A DNA stretch of 64,000 bases from positions 2,729,290-2,793,289 of the forward strand of contig NZ_DS989904.1 of the NCBI RefSeq assembly GCF_000155595.1, read 5' to 3'. The translations under genes and the position numbers were made by a program. Source of the DNA: Synechococcus sp. PCC 7335. GTDB lineage: Bacteria > Cyanobacteriota > Cyanobacteriia > Phormidesmidales > Phormidesmidaceae. Under the pieces are notes generated by a model. It searched no databases. It was not told where the DNA came from and was given only the letters and a program-made list of their open reading frames with translations. Positions 9,174 through 17,485 of this stretch are shown here, piece after piece (within the stretch, counting starts at the first letter, position 1; every line of letters starts with the position of its first letter).

Positions 9174-10409
9174 TTATTCGTGAATGCGACCATTGGGCAT
9201 GATAGTGCCGGTCAGCCTTGCACCTAGGAGCTTTACCATTATCTTATCGCCGTAGCCTACTTTTGCGCCGCTAAGGTCGGCCCCGCTAAGGTCGGCTCCA
9301 CTCAGATCGGCGCCGATGAGATCGGCGCCGCTAAGGTCTGCGTGGCTAAGATCTGCTTGGAGAAGGTTGGCACGAAAAAGACGAGCTTTGCGCAGATTGG
9401 CACGGTTAAGGTTGACTTTATGCATGAAGGTATCACTCAGATCGGCGCCACTGAGATTGGCACCACTGAGATTACGGCCAGAAAAGTCTTTCTCTTTGAG
9501 ATTAGCGCCGCTCATATCTACGCCGCTAAGATCCGAGGCGCTTTTAGTTTGCGCGGGCGAGCTTGATGTAGTAGTGGTTGGCATAGAACTTTTCTTAACG
9601 GTCGTCTCACCAGCGGTTTTGTCCTTAGCCGCCTTATCTTTGGTGGATTTGTCTTTGGCCAATTTGTCTCTAGCCGCCTTTTCATGAGCGGCTCGTTCTC
9701 TAGCTTTACGCTCGGCGATTACCTTTTCTCTAGCGGCTCTTTCGCGAACTCTCCTCTCTGCAGTTGCTTTTTCTCTAGCGGCTCTTTCACGCGCTTTACG
9801 TTCAGCAATCACCTTATCCCTAGCCGCCCTTTCACTAGCCGTTCTATCGCTAGCGACCCGACTGCCGTTTGCACCATTAGATGTACTCGATCTGGGCCAG
9901 GCACTGCTAGGGTATCTAGCGCGATAAGTCGCTCCATACTGACTGGCAAAATCAGTACTGCTAGCCGCAGCAGCTCGGCGATAGGCTTCGTAGGGCGGTC
10001 GGTAGCCACCAGCTCGGCTAGAATTTTGACTGGCGGTGGTACTTGCGGTACGGCTTTGGGGACGGTAAGTAGAATCGTCCCCGGGACGGTAGGTGCTATA
10101 GCTACTGGCTTCTCTACGTTTAGCGGCAGTTTGAGCAGATGAGGTGCGAGCGTAGGACGGATTAGGTTTGGATTGGGTAGCGGCAGGAACTCTACCATTT
10201 TTGGCTTGCGATCGCATCATCGCTCTAGCTTCATTCAGCTGTTTCAGCTTGGCCTCCGCCTTTTCTCGAAGGCGCTGGCGATCGCTTGGAATCCGGTCAG
10301 GATGCCAAATAAACACTAGATCTTTATATGCCTGGTTCACTTCTCGAATAGAAGTAGACTTCTCTGGCTCCAGTTCTAAAGCTCTATACGCTTGCTCAAT
10401 CTGATCCAT
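9174..10409 (-). CDS. J-domain protein with C-terminal pentapeptide repeats
   Basis: 411 residues in three parts. Residues 1-70 are a J domain with the HPD tripeptide (FIWHPDRIPSD), which would stimulate an Hsp70 ATPase. Residues about 75-280 are low-complexity: first Ser/Tyr/Arg-rich (YRPPYEAYRRAAAASS), then about 100 residues of repeated ERAAREK/AERKARE units likely to form a charged helix. Residues about 300-395 are pentapeptide repeats of the A(D/N)LSG type, giving a right-handed beta-helix. It is preceded by the peptide-binding protein gene in the same direction, 200 bp away. It may be a specialised co-chaperone; the client is unknown. Reading frames on the opposite strand here are artefacts of the repeats. 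Confidence 0.8.
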   Translation of the reverse strand: MDQIEQAYRALELEPEKSTSIREVNQAYKDLVFIWHPDRIPSDRQRLREKAEAKLKQLNEARAMMRSQAKNGRVPAATQSKPNPSYARTSSAQTAAKRREASSYSTYRPGDDSTYRPQSRTASTTASQNSSRAGGYRPPYEAYRRAAAASSTDFASQYGATYRARYPSSAWPRSSTSNGANGSRVASDRTASERAARDKVIAERKARERAAREKATAERRVRERAAREKVIAERKARERAAHEKAARDKLAKDKSTKDKAAKDKTAGETTVKKSSMPTTTTSSSPAQTKSASDLSGVDMSGANLKEKDFSGRNLSGANLSGADLSDTFMHKVNLNRANLRKARLFRANLLQADLSHADLSGADLIGADLSGADLSGADLSGAKVGYGDKIMVKLLGARLTGTIMPNGRIHE

Positions 10410-10615
10410 ACACGCCAGTCAGCATAGTTCTTATCTAGAGTGATTATGCCGGATATCCCCGACACTCTGCTGGCAACCATAGCAAACTTTAAGAACCAGG
10501 CTTAATGTTCTGTAAGGTTTTGCGACATTCACTCGCTCTATGAATGAGCGTGAAAGTGCAATTACAAACCATAGAGTCGCTCTAAACCCAACCTCATTCT
10601 CGGTAGAATACTTTT

Positions 10616-12427
10616 CTAGTTTTGGGTAATTTCTAACTCATAGATGTTCCACAGCGTCCCCCCTAGGGCCGTATATTTTACGTTTTCAATTTTGTCGCGC
10701 ACAGCGCTCATGGAGTACTGACCCACTAGATGAATAAAGGGCAAATTTTCCTGGACAAGCTCTTGAGTCTTGGTATAAAGCGCTTTGCGTTTGGTCTCAT
10801 CTAGCTCTTGAGCCGCTTGAATATACAGATCGCTGATCTGTTGCTCCCACGGATAGACTTCTCGACCCGGAAGCGGTGGCTGTCCTTGCGGCTGTTGATT
10901 GAATAGGTGAAGGCCACCATCTGCTAACCAAAGGTTCGCACTGCTATTAGGCTCTTCTCCAGCGCCAAAGCCCAGCACAATCGCGTCCCACTGCAAGGAG
11001 TCACCTACTAGAGTGATCAGCTTATTAAAATCAATGGGCTGAAAATCCACCGTAATTCCAATCAAGGCAAGATTTTGCTTTATCTGAGCCCCAGCAGCCT
11101 CACGAATTTCGTTACCTACATTCGTTTGTAAGGTAAAGCGAACCTGGTTGCCATCCGCATCGACAAGCTGATCACCTTCATAGCTAAAGCCCGCTGAAAG
11201 TAGAAGCTCTTTTGCTTTGTTGATATTGAAATCGTATGAGATTAGGTTTGGCTCTGCTGAGTAGGGACTTTGAGGCGCAATCTGAGAGTTTTGCATCTCC
11301 CCCAAGCCCTTAAAGATATTATTGAGCATAGTTTCTCTGTCAATCGCGTAGGCAACCGCTTGCCGAAACGCCAGGGTGTTGAACCATTTTGATTTGATTG
11401 GATCGACAACCGGTTCGCCATCGATGGCGCCCTTATTAAGATTGAAGGTAAGAAACAGACGAGTAGTGGTGGGTCCGCCATTGTAGACCGTATAGCCACC
11501 TTGCTCCTCATCCTGCTTGATCAAAGAAAAGTTATCAGGTGTGACGGCCATAATATCTGCTTCGCCTGATCGAAATCGAACGAACTGTGCATCTTGAGAG
11601 CTCACAACCGGCCAAACCATCTCTTCTATAAGTGGCTGTGGCTGGCCGTTCTCTCCTGTGCGCCAATAGTAAGGATTACGTTTGAAAACAATACGCTCAC
11701 CTGGCAGAAAGTTTTTGATAACGTAGGGGCCATTGCAAACGATTTCAGACGGATCTGTATTGGTTCCCCACTTTGATAGATAAAGCGGTTGGCCATTGCT
11801 GTCTTTGGTCCTGACAGATTCCTCTAGGGCATGCTTAGGCAAGATGGCAATGCCAGTGACCCTAAGGAAAGGGGCAAACGGTTCAGGAATTTTGAACTGT
11901 ACTTGGCGCTCATCGATCTTGGTAACTTCTGGCAGTTTTCCTTCTGCGCCAATCCGTAGGATGTCTATTGTATCGGTTGGAATCTCTGGGTTGAGGATGA
12001 TGTCGTTGTAGGTGAACACCACATCGTCAACGGTTAGCGGCTCACCATCGGACCATTTCAAGTTCTCTTTTAGCAAATAGGTGATAGTAAGACCGTCTTC
12101 AGCGATTGTCCAGGAGTCTGCTAGCGCTGGAAGAATTTCGCTATTGGTGCGATCAACCGTGATCAGCCCTTCGTACATGAAGCCCAGCACATCGCTACTA
12201 GAGCTTTCATCAGAAAGAAAGTAGTTAAACGTTTTCGGCTCACCAACAACTGGGCTGACCAACTGAGGAACATCGGCAGCTTCTACTCGAAAATTCTCTA
12301 ACCGTAGGCGCTCCAATGGACTACAGCTTGGCAGAAGCACACACAGCCCCAATATAGCTAAACCCAGAAACAGCAGTCGCCACAGCCGAGTTCCTTTTAG
12401 ATGTCGATCTAGCCTATGCCAATCCAT
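10616..12427 (-). CDS. ABC transporter substrate-binding lipoprotein, peptide/nickel family (SBP family 5)
   Basis: 603 residues. The N-terminus has a hydrophobic stretch ending LCVLLPSCSP, a lipobox whose Cys (about residue 35) would be lipidated, placing the protein in the periplasm. The mature part has family-5 signatures: FNYFLSDESSS, ALADSWTIAEDGLTITY, LKWSDGEPLTVDDVVFTYNDI and AVAYAIDRETMLNNI. These proteins deliver oligopeptides or similar ligands to an inner-membrane permease. No permease or ATPase genes lie nearby, so the partner subunits must be elsewhere, as is common in cyanobacteria. The ligand is not predictable. Confidence 0.87.
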   Translation of the reverse strand: MDWHRLDRHLKGTRLWRLLFLGLAILGLCVLLPSCSPLERLRLENFRVEAADVPQLVSPVVGEPKTFNYFLSDESSSSDVLGFMYEGLITVDRTNSEILPALADSWTIAEDGLTITYLLKENLKWSDGEPLTVDDVVFTYNDIILNPEIPTDTIDILRIGAEGKLPEVTKIDERQVQFKIPEPFAPFLRVTGIAILPKHALEESVRTKDSNGQPLYLSKWGTNTDPSEIVCNGPYVIKNFLPGERIVFKRNPYYWRTGENGQPQPLIEEMVWPVVSSQDAQFVRFRSGEADIMAVTPDNFSLIKQDEEQGGYTVYNGGPTTTRLFLTFNLNKGAIDGEPVVDPIKSKWFNTLAFRQAVAYAIDRETMLNNIFKGLGEMQNSQIAPQSPYSAEPNLISYDFNINKAKELLLSAGFSYEGDQLVDADGNQVRFTLQTNVGNEIREAAGAQIKQNLALIGITVDFQPIDFNKLITLVGDSLQWDAIVLGFGAGEEPNSSANLWLADGGLHLFNQQPQGQPPLPGREVYPWEQQISDLYIQAAQELDETKRKALYTKTQELVQENLPFIHLVGQYSMSAVRDKIENVKYTALGGTLWNIYELEITQN

Positions 12428-12653
12428 ATGTGTCTACAGCTGGTATCGCTAACGTTTAATTGCATTTAGTTTTAATTGCATTCACTATAGATAAAAACCG
12501 GCTGGTTGCGTAGAAAGGGTTGAAATTGCGTACTAGGCAGTAGACTTCTTGATACTACGGGCCGCTCAAATGAGATAACTTTCTTGACAGTCTTTATCTC
12601 GGTTTGATCAAAGCTCCTAATATAGGCATATTCGTACTTAGAGCGGCTCATAC

Positions 12654-12866
12654 ATGACTATCAAAACTGTTGGCACCCCTCCACCTGAAGCTGAACAGCT
12701 CCGAGCAGATATCGAAAAGCAATTGCCAGATATCATAGATAGCCTCAGCGAAGTCTTACAGAAGAAGTTTGGATTCGAGGATCTTAGAGTTGGTGGCTTT
12801 ACTATCGTGCCAGCTTCTAGTGAGGGCAACATCTCTTGTGATGAGGATGGCTGCGCTGTCGACTAG
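12654..12866 (+). CDS. Small conserved-looking acidic protein of unknown function
   Basis: 70 residues, acidic, with a helical middle (AEQLRADIEKQLPDIIDSL) and a C-terminal strand region with two Cys (NISCDEDGCAVD). I prefer it to the overlapping minus-strand frame (12638-12832). Its composition is protein-like, and it has its own upstream region between divergent and convergent neighbours. No family was recognised with certainty. The terminal CxxxxC pair could bind a metal or form a disulphide, but that is speculation. Confidence 0.55.
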   Translation: MTIKTVGTPPPEAEQLRADIEKQLPDIIDSLSEVLQKKFGFEDLRVGGFTIVPASSEGNISCDEDGCAVD

Positions 12867-12949
12867 GTAAATCTGACCCTTCAAATTTGCCTATCTAGGC
12901 CCCTAGCTTCTTTCCCCTAGCCTCGTCTAAGTCAACAAATGAAAGAACA

Positions 12950-13003
12950 CACTGATCAAACGCTCTGTTCAAAACCTTGTTCAAACAGAGCGTTTGATCA
13001 GTG
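12950..13003. terminator. Perfect 20-bp inverted repeat spanning the csaB-like stop codon
   Basis: CACTGATCAAACGCTCTGTT (12950-12969) is exactly complementary to 12984-13003, with a 14-nt spacer. The right arm encodes the last residues of the gene ending at 12981. The structure would fold in RNA from either strand and may act as a bidirectional transcription stop between the convergent small gene and the csaB-like gene. No long T-run follows on either side, so mechanism is uncertain. Confidence 0.6.
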
Positions 13004-14051
13004 CGTCTAACAACAAATCTCTGTGCATGAGCGCTCGATCGATACGGGATTGAATTTGGTCAGGACTTAGCATTTCACCATTGGCATAGCAATCTAAGAG
13101 AGCTTTTGCGAGGCGGCTGGGGTCTTCTGGTATCAGTGGTAGTACAGTAGGATGAGCAGAAAGATCCCACCCTGGTAAATCAAGCGATTGGGCTAGCGCG
13201 TCTACTTTGGGGTCATAGCTAATTGCAAAACTGCGGCAGCCTTCCGCTGCAGACATTACCAGTGCATGAAAGCGCATACCAACAGTCATCTCTACGCCAC
13301 GAAAGAGTCCTTTGATTTGTCGTGGCTGATCTAGTCTGTAGATGTAGTGAGGACCGCTAAGATGAGAGGCAATATGCTCAGCGATCGCTAAGTCTCGGCT
13401 GGGTTGAAAAGGAACCAATAAAAGACAAACGCCTGTTGCCCTTTGAAACCGCTCGAGTGCTTGAGAAATCGCATCTAGCCGCGATACGCTAAGCTGAGAA
13501 TGTGGCCGCAGCGCAACGACTACGCGCGGGGCGGGCAGGTCCCAAAGTCCCTTAACTGGCTCATAATCTAAAGCCCAAACCGGATCGGGTGCTAATAAAC
13601 AGCTTCTTTTCCAGCTACTGAGTAAGGCAGCAGAATTGCGATCGCGGACGCTGACTGCCTCACATCGCATCAGCGCCAGTCGCGTCAGCAATCGGCTTGT
13701 CCAGTGATTCAAAGGCCCAATTCCCTGCGCCCAAGCAATTGTTCGCTTTCCCATCAGCTGAGCTAATAGCATCAGACCCGCATAATAGAGGGGGTTTAGG
13801 ACGCTGCTAGCATCCTGCATCAGACTACCGCCTCCCCAAATGAACGCGTCTGCTCGCCACAACGCTAGGAACACCGCCCTTAGGGATTTACGAGGAACTG
13901 CCTCTACGCCATAGCGTTCCTGAGTCTCGATTGGATTTCCTGAAAGCACAATCGGAGTGACTTGGTCAGGCAGCATTTGCAACAGCGCAGCTAGCAGGGC
14001 CTCGTCGCCCCCATTTCCCATCCCGTAATAACCGCACAGCAACGCTTGCAT
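12981..14051 (-). CDS. csaB: Polysaccharide pyruvyl transferase CsaB-like
   Basis: 356 residues, the usual length for the family. Recognisable segments are the N-terminal CGYYGMGNGGDEALLAALL, FIWGGGSLMQDASS (GGGxxxxD), TIAWAQGIGPL, VSVRDRNSAALL, LRPHSQ and MRFHALVMSAAEG near the C-terminus. CsaB proteins add pyruvate ketals to cell-wall or exopolysaccharide sugars, which anchors S-layer proteins in other bacteria. It stands alone between a small plus-strand gene and the divergent DUF2499 gene. Family assignment is strong; the glycan modified is unknown. Confidence 0.85.
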   Translation of the reverse strand: MQALLCGYYGMGNGGDEALLAALLQMLPDQVTPIVLSGNPIETQERYGVEAVPRKSLRAVFLALWRADAFIWGGGSLMQDASSVLNPLYYAGLMLLAQLMGKRTIAWAQGIGPLNHWTSRLLTRLALMRCEAVSVRDRNSAALLSSWKRSCLLAPDPVWALDYEPVKGLWDLPAPRVVVALRPHSQLSVSRLDAISQALERFQRATGVCLLLVPFQPSRDLAIAEHIASHLSGPHYIYRLDQPRQIKGLFRGVEMTVGMRFHALVMSAAEGCRSFAISYDPKVDALAQSLDLPGWDLSAHPTVLPLIPEDPSRLAKALLDCYANGEMLSPDQIQSRIDRALMHRDLLLDALIKRSV

Positions 14052-14158
14052 AGTTCTCCTACCGTTTCGCTAGCAGCTCAGCTAAGTCCTTGCTGCTCAA
14101 CCTTTAAAGTACGTAAGCCCCTAGAATACATAAGAAATAACCATTCTCCTAAGTCATC

Positions 14159-14503
14159 ATGCACGCGCTTTCAATCCCTACTTGGATAGTCCATATCTCT
14201 AGCGTCATTGAATGGATCGCGGCTATCTGGTTCATCTGGCAGTACGCCGAGGTCAGTGGCTATACTGCATGGCGTTCAATGTCCTTTGCGATGACACCCG
14301 CCCTAGTCAGTGCTATGTGCGCCTGTACCTGGCATTTCTTTGACAATGCTACTACGCTAAATTGGTTAGTGACTGTTCAAGCAGCGATGACTGTTGTCGG
14401 CAATTGCACCGTTTGTGCTGCTGCGTGGTGGATTTGGAGACACTCTCTTTCTGACGAAAATCAATCGGCTAAGCGTCAAATTGCACCGGAGCCTAAGCTA
14501 TGA
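14159..14503 (+). CDS. DUF2499 membrane protein (Ycf49-like)
   Basis: 114 residues with three hydrophobic segments: WIVHISSVIEWIAAIWFI, PALVSAMCACTWHFF and LVTVQAAMTVVGNCTVCAA. The opening, the FDNATTLNWLV loop and the TVCAA segment match DUF2499, a small membrane family of cyanobacteria and plastids. Its stop overlaps the start of the next gene by 4 bp (ATGA), so translation is probably coupled. The pairing with DUF3593 is a recurring arrangement in cyanobacteria as far as I recall. Function is not established. Confidence 0.8.
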   Translation: MHALSIPTWIVHISSVIEWIAAIWFIWQYAEVSGYTAWRSMSFAMTPALVSAMCACTWHFFDNATTLNWLVTVQAAMTVVGNCTVCAAAWWIWRHSLSDENQSAKRQIAPEPKL

Positions 14504-14841
14504 ATAAGGAGACTTTGTTCGCTGTATCACTCTTCCCTTATCTAGGTTTTCTCTGGTTTTTGACTAAAAGCAAGCAGACACCACAGCTAGCCCTGATCGG
14601 ATTCTATGTACTATTGGTCTTTGTCGGTATCACAATTCCGGCTGGGATCTACGCTAAGCAAATTTACGGATCAGAGCTGGCTAACGTAGATTGGCTACAC
14701 GGCAGCGCTGAAGTGTTCTTGACGCTCTCTAATATTTTGGTAGTGCTGGGATTTCGACAAGCGGTGATTGAGATCAAACAAACTCGTCCTGCGTCTAGCG
14801 AAATGCACTCTAACGGAATATCATCTACTGAGCCCAAGTAA
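14500..14841 (+). CDS. DUF3593 membrane protein
   Basis: 113 residues with three hydrophobic segments: TLFAVSLFPYLGFLWFL, LIGFYVLLVFVGITIPAG and AEVFLTLSNILVVLGF. The sequence fits DUF3593, a cyanobacterial/plastid family of unknown function, and the last 20 residues are polar. It overlaps DUF2499 by 4 bp upstream. Its last 17 bp overlap the 3' end of the convergent hybrid kinase gene, so the two transcripts must be antisense at their ends. Confidence 0.78.
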   Translation: MNKETLFAVSLFPYLGFLWFLTKSKQTPQLALIGFYVLLVFVGITIPAGIYAKQIYGSELANVDWLHGSAEVFLTLSNILVVLGFRQAVIEIKQTRPASSEMHSNGISSTEPK

Positions 14842-16630
14842 ATGAGAAAGTGCTGCCCTTGCCGGTAGCTGAGTTTACAGATAGGCTACCTTTTTGTTTT
14901 TCAACAATCTTTTTGACAATGCTAAGGCCAATACCGGTACTATCTACAGTATCGCGGTTATTTAGCGTCTGGAATAGACCAAATATTTTTTGATGATAGG
15001 CCGGATCAATACCCGGACCATCGTCTGTGACTGAAAATGAGAACTTTCCACCAAGGTCTTGAGCGTCAATCTTGATAGTGCCATCTTCTCTATCGTGATA
15101 CTTAATAGCGTTACCAATTAGATTACTAAAGACTTGGTGCATCAAGAGCTTGTATGTGTTGAGCACAGGCATGTTCTCAGGTAGTACTATGGAGAACTTC
15201 TCAGGCGGTGACAGCGATTCTATCACCTCGAGAACGAGGGCACGAGTGTCGACAGGCTCTCTTTTTAATGTTTGACAGCCTGCTCTTGAGTAGTCCAACA
15301 GACCTACGATGAAGCTATCTAGTCGCTGCGTCCTTTGTTGGATCAGCTGAATTTGCTCCTTACTTTCATCAGGAATTTTGTCTGAAATGTCTTCTTCTAG
15401 CCAGCTAGCAAGGCTAGCAATTGCTCTTAAGGGGGCTCGTAGATCGTGAGAGGCAATATAAGCAAAGTCATCTAGCTCTTGGTTGCGCTCCTTTAGCTGC
15501 TGCATCGTGCTCATGAGTTTGTGGTTGGTGATCGCCAGCTCAGCAGCCCTCGCCTCGATTGCAGAGACAAACTCACTTTTCTGAATCGCGATCGCAATCT
15601 GTACAGCTAGCGCATCGAGCAGTACCAATTCATCTTCCAACCACTCACGCGCCGCCCGGCAATGATGAGCTAATAGCAGTCCCCAGACTTTCTTTTCCTG
15701 AGTGTCAGTATCGATTAGCACAATCGGCACCACCAAATTTGCCTTCACCTGAAATCGCTCTAGCATTCGGACGTGGCAAGGCGTTAGTTTTGAAAGATGA
15801 ATATCACTAATAACCGTCTTGTATCCGTCGAGATACTTTAAGAGCCCGTCGCCAGTCTGAAAGCAGGTATCGTTGATTTTGGTCCCTAGCCCGGACGTCC
15901 AACCGGGCAAAATGGACTCGGCAATGATAGTGCCCTCTAGTCTGGTCTTGAACTTGTATACGGCAGCGCGATCACAGTCCAAAAGCTCGCGGATACCATC
16001 GACAGTCGTCTGCAAAACGCCCTCTAAATCCACCGACTGGCTAATTCGAAGTGCTGTCGCAGACATTAGTCGCTGCTGCCGCTGCTGTCTGCTAACTAAT
16101 TGCTCAAGCGCCTGCTGACTCAACACGCGCTGTATCGCCTGTGAAAGAGACTGCGGTGTCAGCTCACGTTTGACTAGATAGTCACGAACGCCAACTTTCA
16201 TCGCTTCAACCGCTATTTTCTCGTTCCCCTCGCCTGTGAGCATGATTACAGGCGGCAGCGAAGTAGCGGAGTTGTTCAACGCTTCTATAAACTCTAACCC
16301 GTCAAGATCGGGCAGCATATAGTCTAATAAAATCAGATCTGGAACATACTGCTGAGAAAGTGCCAGGCCTACCTCGCCGCAATCTGCCTCTAACGTCTTA
16401 CAAGTGGTAACACTTGTAGACTGAATGTAGCGCTGGTAAGTTAATCGATCCGTTTCTGAATCGTCAACAATCAAAATGCTGTAAACCTTTGGATTAGGCT
16501 GTCCAGCTTCGCTATACATAGCTCTCTTATCGATAGCAGTACCACAGTCGTCGACTTGGTGCTTGTCAATCTGCGCTTCAGATAACAAGCTATGTGGGCG
16601 AGTAGGGAACTGACTCTCTGAAGCTCTCAT
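14825..16630 (-). CDS. Hybrid sensor kinase: receiver - DXCF cyanobacteriochrome GAF - histidine kinase
   Basis: 601 residues. Residues about 48-175 form a receiver domain (ILIVDDSET; phospho-acceptor D103 in LLDYMLPD). Residues about 190-355 form a GAF domain that looks like a bilin-binding cyanobacteriochrome. C285-H286 in KLTPCHVRM followed by FQVKANLVVPI is the canonical chromophore site. DTCF with C256, 29 residues earlier, matches the second-Cys DXCF motif. Residues about 385-600 are DHp (H395 in ASHDLRAPL) and ATPase (NAIKY, DDGPGID, GIGLSIVKK). DXCF proteins usually sense blue/green or blue/teal light through a reversible second thioether. The start could also be the Met at 16519, since the first 37 residues are not conserved-looking. 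No output regulator is adjacent; the cphB-like pair lies upstream. Confidence 0.82.
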   Translation of the reverse strand: MRASESQFPTRPHSLLSEAQIDKHQVDDCGTAIDKRAMYSEAGQPNPKVYSILIVDDSETDRLTYQRYIQSTSVTTCKTLEADCGEVGLALSQQYVPDLILLDYMLPDLDGLEFIEALNNSATSLPPVIMLTGEGNEKIAVEAMKVGVRDYLVKRELTPQSLSQAIQRVLSQQALEQLVSRQQRQQRLMSATALRISQSVDLEGVLQTTVDGIRELLDCDRAAVYKFKTRLEGTIIAESILPGWTSGLGTKINDTCFQTGDGLLKYLDGYKTVISDIHLSKLTPCHVRMLERFQVKANLVVPIVLIDTDTQEKKVWGLLLAHHCRAAREWLEDELVLLDALAVQIAIAIQKSEFVSAIEARAAELAITNHKLMSTMQQLKERNQELDDFAYIASHDLRAPLRAIASLASWLEEDISDKIPDESKEQIQLIQQRTQRLDSFIVGLLDYSRAGCQTLKREPVDTRALVLEVIESLSPPEKFSIVLPENMPVLNTYKLLMHQVFSNLIGNAIKYHDREDGTIKIDAQDLGGKFSFSVTDDGPGIDPAYHQKIFGLFQTLNNRDTVDSTGIGLSIVKKIVEKQKGSLSVNSATGKGSTFSFTWAQ

Positions 16631-17002
16631 ATCAATGCGACTGGTGTGGTAATAGACCTACGTTGATCAGGCAAATCAGAGCTAAAGTACCTGTAGGCTT
16701 TCCTACACGCACGAGTCTTTTGGCCTGCGCAACAGAGGTCTTACTTCTTCGCCTTACTATCTACTAGTCGAGTGTTAGTGGCTTCATCAAGCCTAGCTAA
16801 AGGTAGGTCACCAACTGAACCTAGAAGAAGATTATTAGGTATAGAAAGAGAAAGGCTCTGGAACTGTTAGGGAGACCGTTAAAAGAAACTATAAAGCGGG
16901 TTTTCGCAAGACATACTTTATCCTATCTTTAGGGTTTATTAAGATTTAATTATACATAAAATGTGAATAAAACGTCCCGCTGCGATAATTATGCAATAGC
17001 AA
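16631..17002. other. Intergenic, no gene seen
   Basis: About 370 bp between the hybrid kinase start and the end of the response regulator. AT-rich near 16900-16990. No reading frame, tRNA or clear repeat was found. It should contain the promoter of the hybrid kinase. Confidence 0.5.
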
Positions 17003-17485
17003 TCAGGCGCTACGCTTCAGTGCAGTTGCTGATAATGCTGTTTCTGGGAGGGTAGTTACTCCGAACCAATAGTTCAGCAGCTGGCAAACAGATGACTTAA
17101 GCTGCTGAACCTTCATAGGTTTAATTAGGTAGCTGTTTGCACCATGCCGATAGCAAGTCTCTATATCTTTAGGATTTGAGGAGGTAGTAAAGACAACAAC
17201 TGGAATGACTCTTAGCTGTTCGTCTTGTTTGAGTTGCTGTAAGACCTCCCGGCCGTTTGAACCTGGCATGTTCAAATCTAATAGGATTAGGCTAGGGGGC
17301 CCGATGGTTTCTGTCTCAGCGTAGTCGCCTTTGTGATAGAGAAAATCTAGGGCTTCGTCACCGTCATAGCAGCGCCTAAGTGGAACTTCAATCTCGCAAT
17401 GCCTGCCCAAGACACGGTTGAGTGCTTCAAAGTCTTCGTCGCTATCTTCAACAACGAGTAGATATGGGCTGTTGGTGCTAGCCAT
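17003..17485 (-). CDS. rcpB: Response regulator, phytochrome partner (RcpB-like, receiver only)
   Basis: 160 residues from ATG 17485: a single receiver domain with LLVVEDSDEDFEAL (acidic pocket), phospho-acceptor Asp in LILLDLNMPGSNG, VVVFTTSSNP and the Lys in NSYLIKPMKV. No output domain follows. This form, directly behind a phytochrome kinase gene, is the Rcp class. The ATG overlaps the end of the phytochrome gene by 8 bp, which favours coupled translation. Starting at 17557 would give an unrelated N-terminal tail inside the kinase gene, so I use 17485. It should receive phosphate from the kinase at 17478-19805. Confidence 0.82.
   Translation of the reverse strand: MASTNSPYLLVVEDSDEDFEALNRVLGRHCEIEVPLRRCYDGDEALDFLYHKGDYAETETIGPPSLILLDLNMPGSNGREVLQQLKQDEQLRVIPVVVFTTSSNPKDIETCYRHGANSYLIKPMKVQQLKSSVCQLLNYWFGVTTLPETALSATALKRSA

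Noticed and set aside
9316-10198. Several long frames on both strands opposite or within the J-domain/pentapeptide gene
   Set aside because: Low-complexity translations (Leu-Arg-Ser or Ser-Thr-Gly rich) caused by repeated codons of the real gene.
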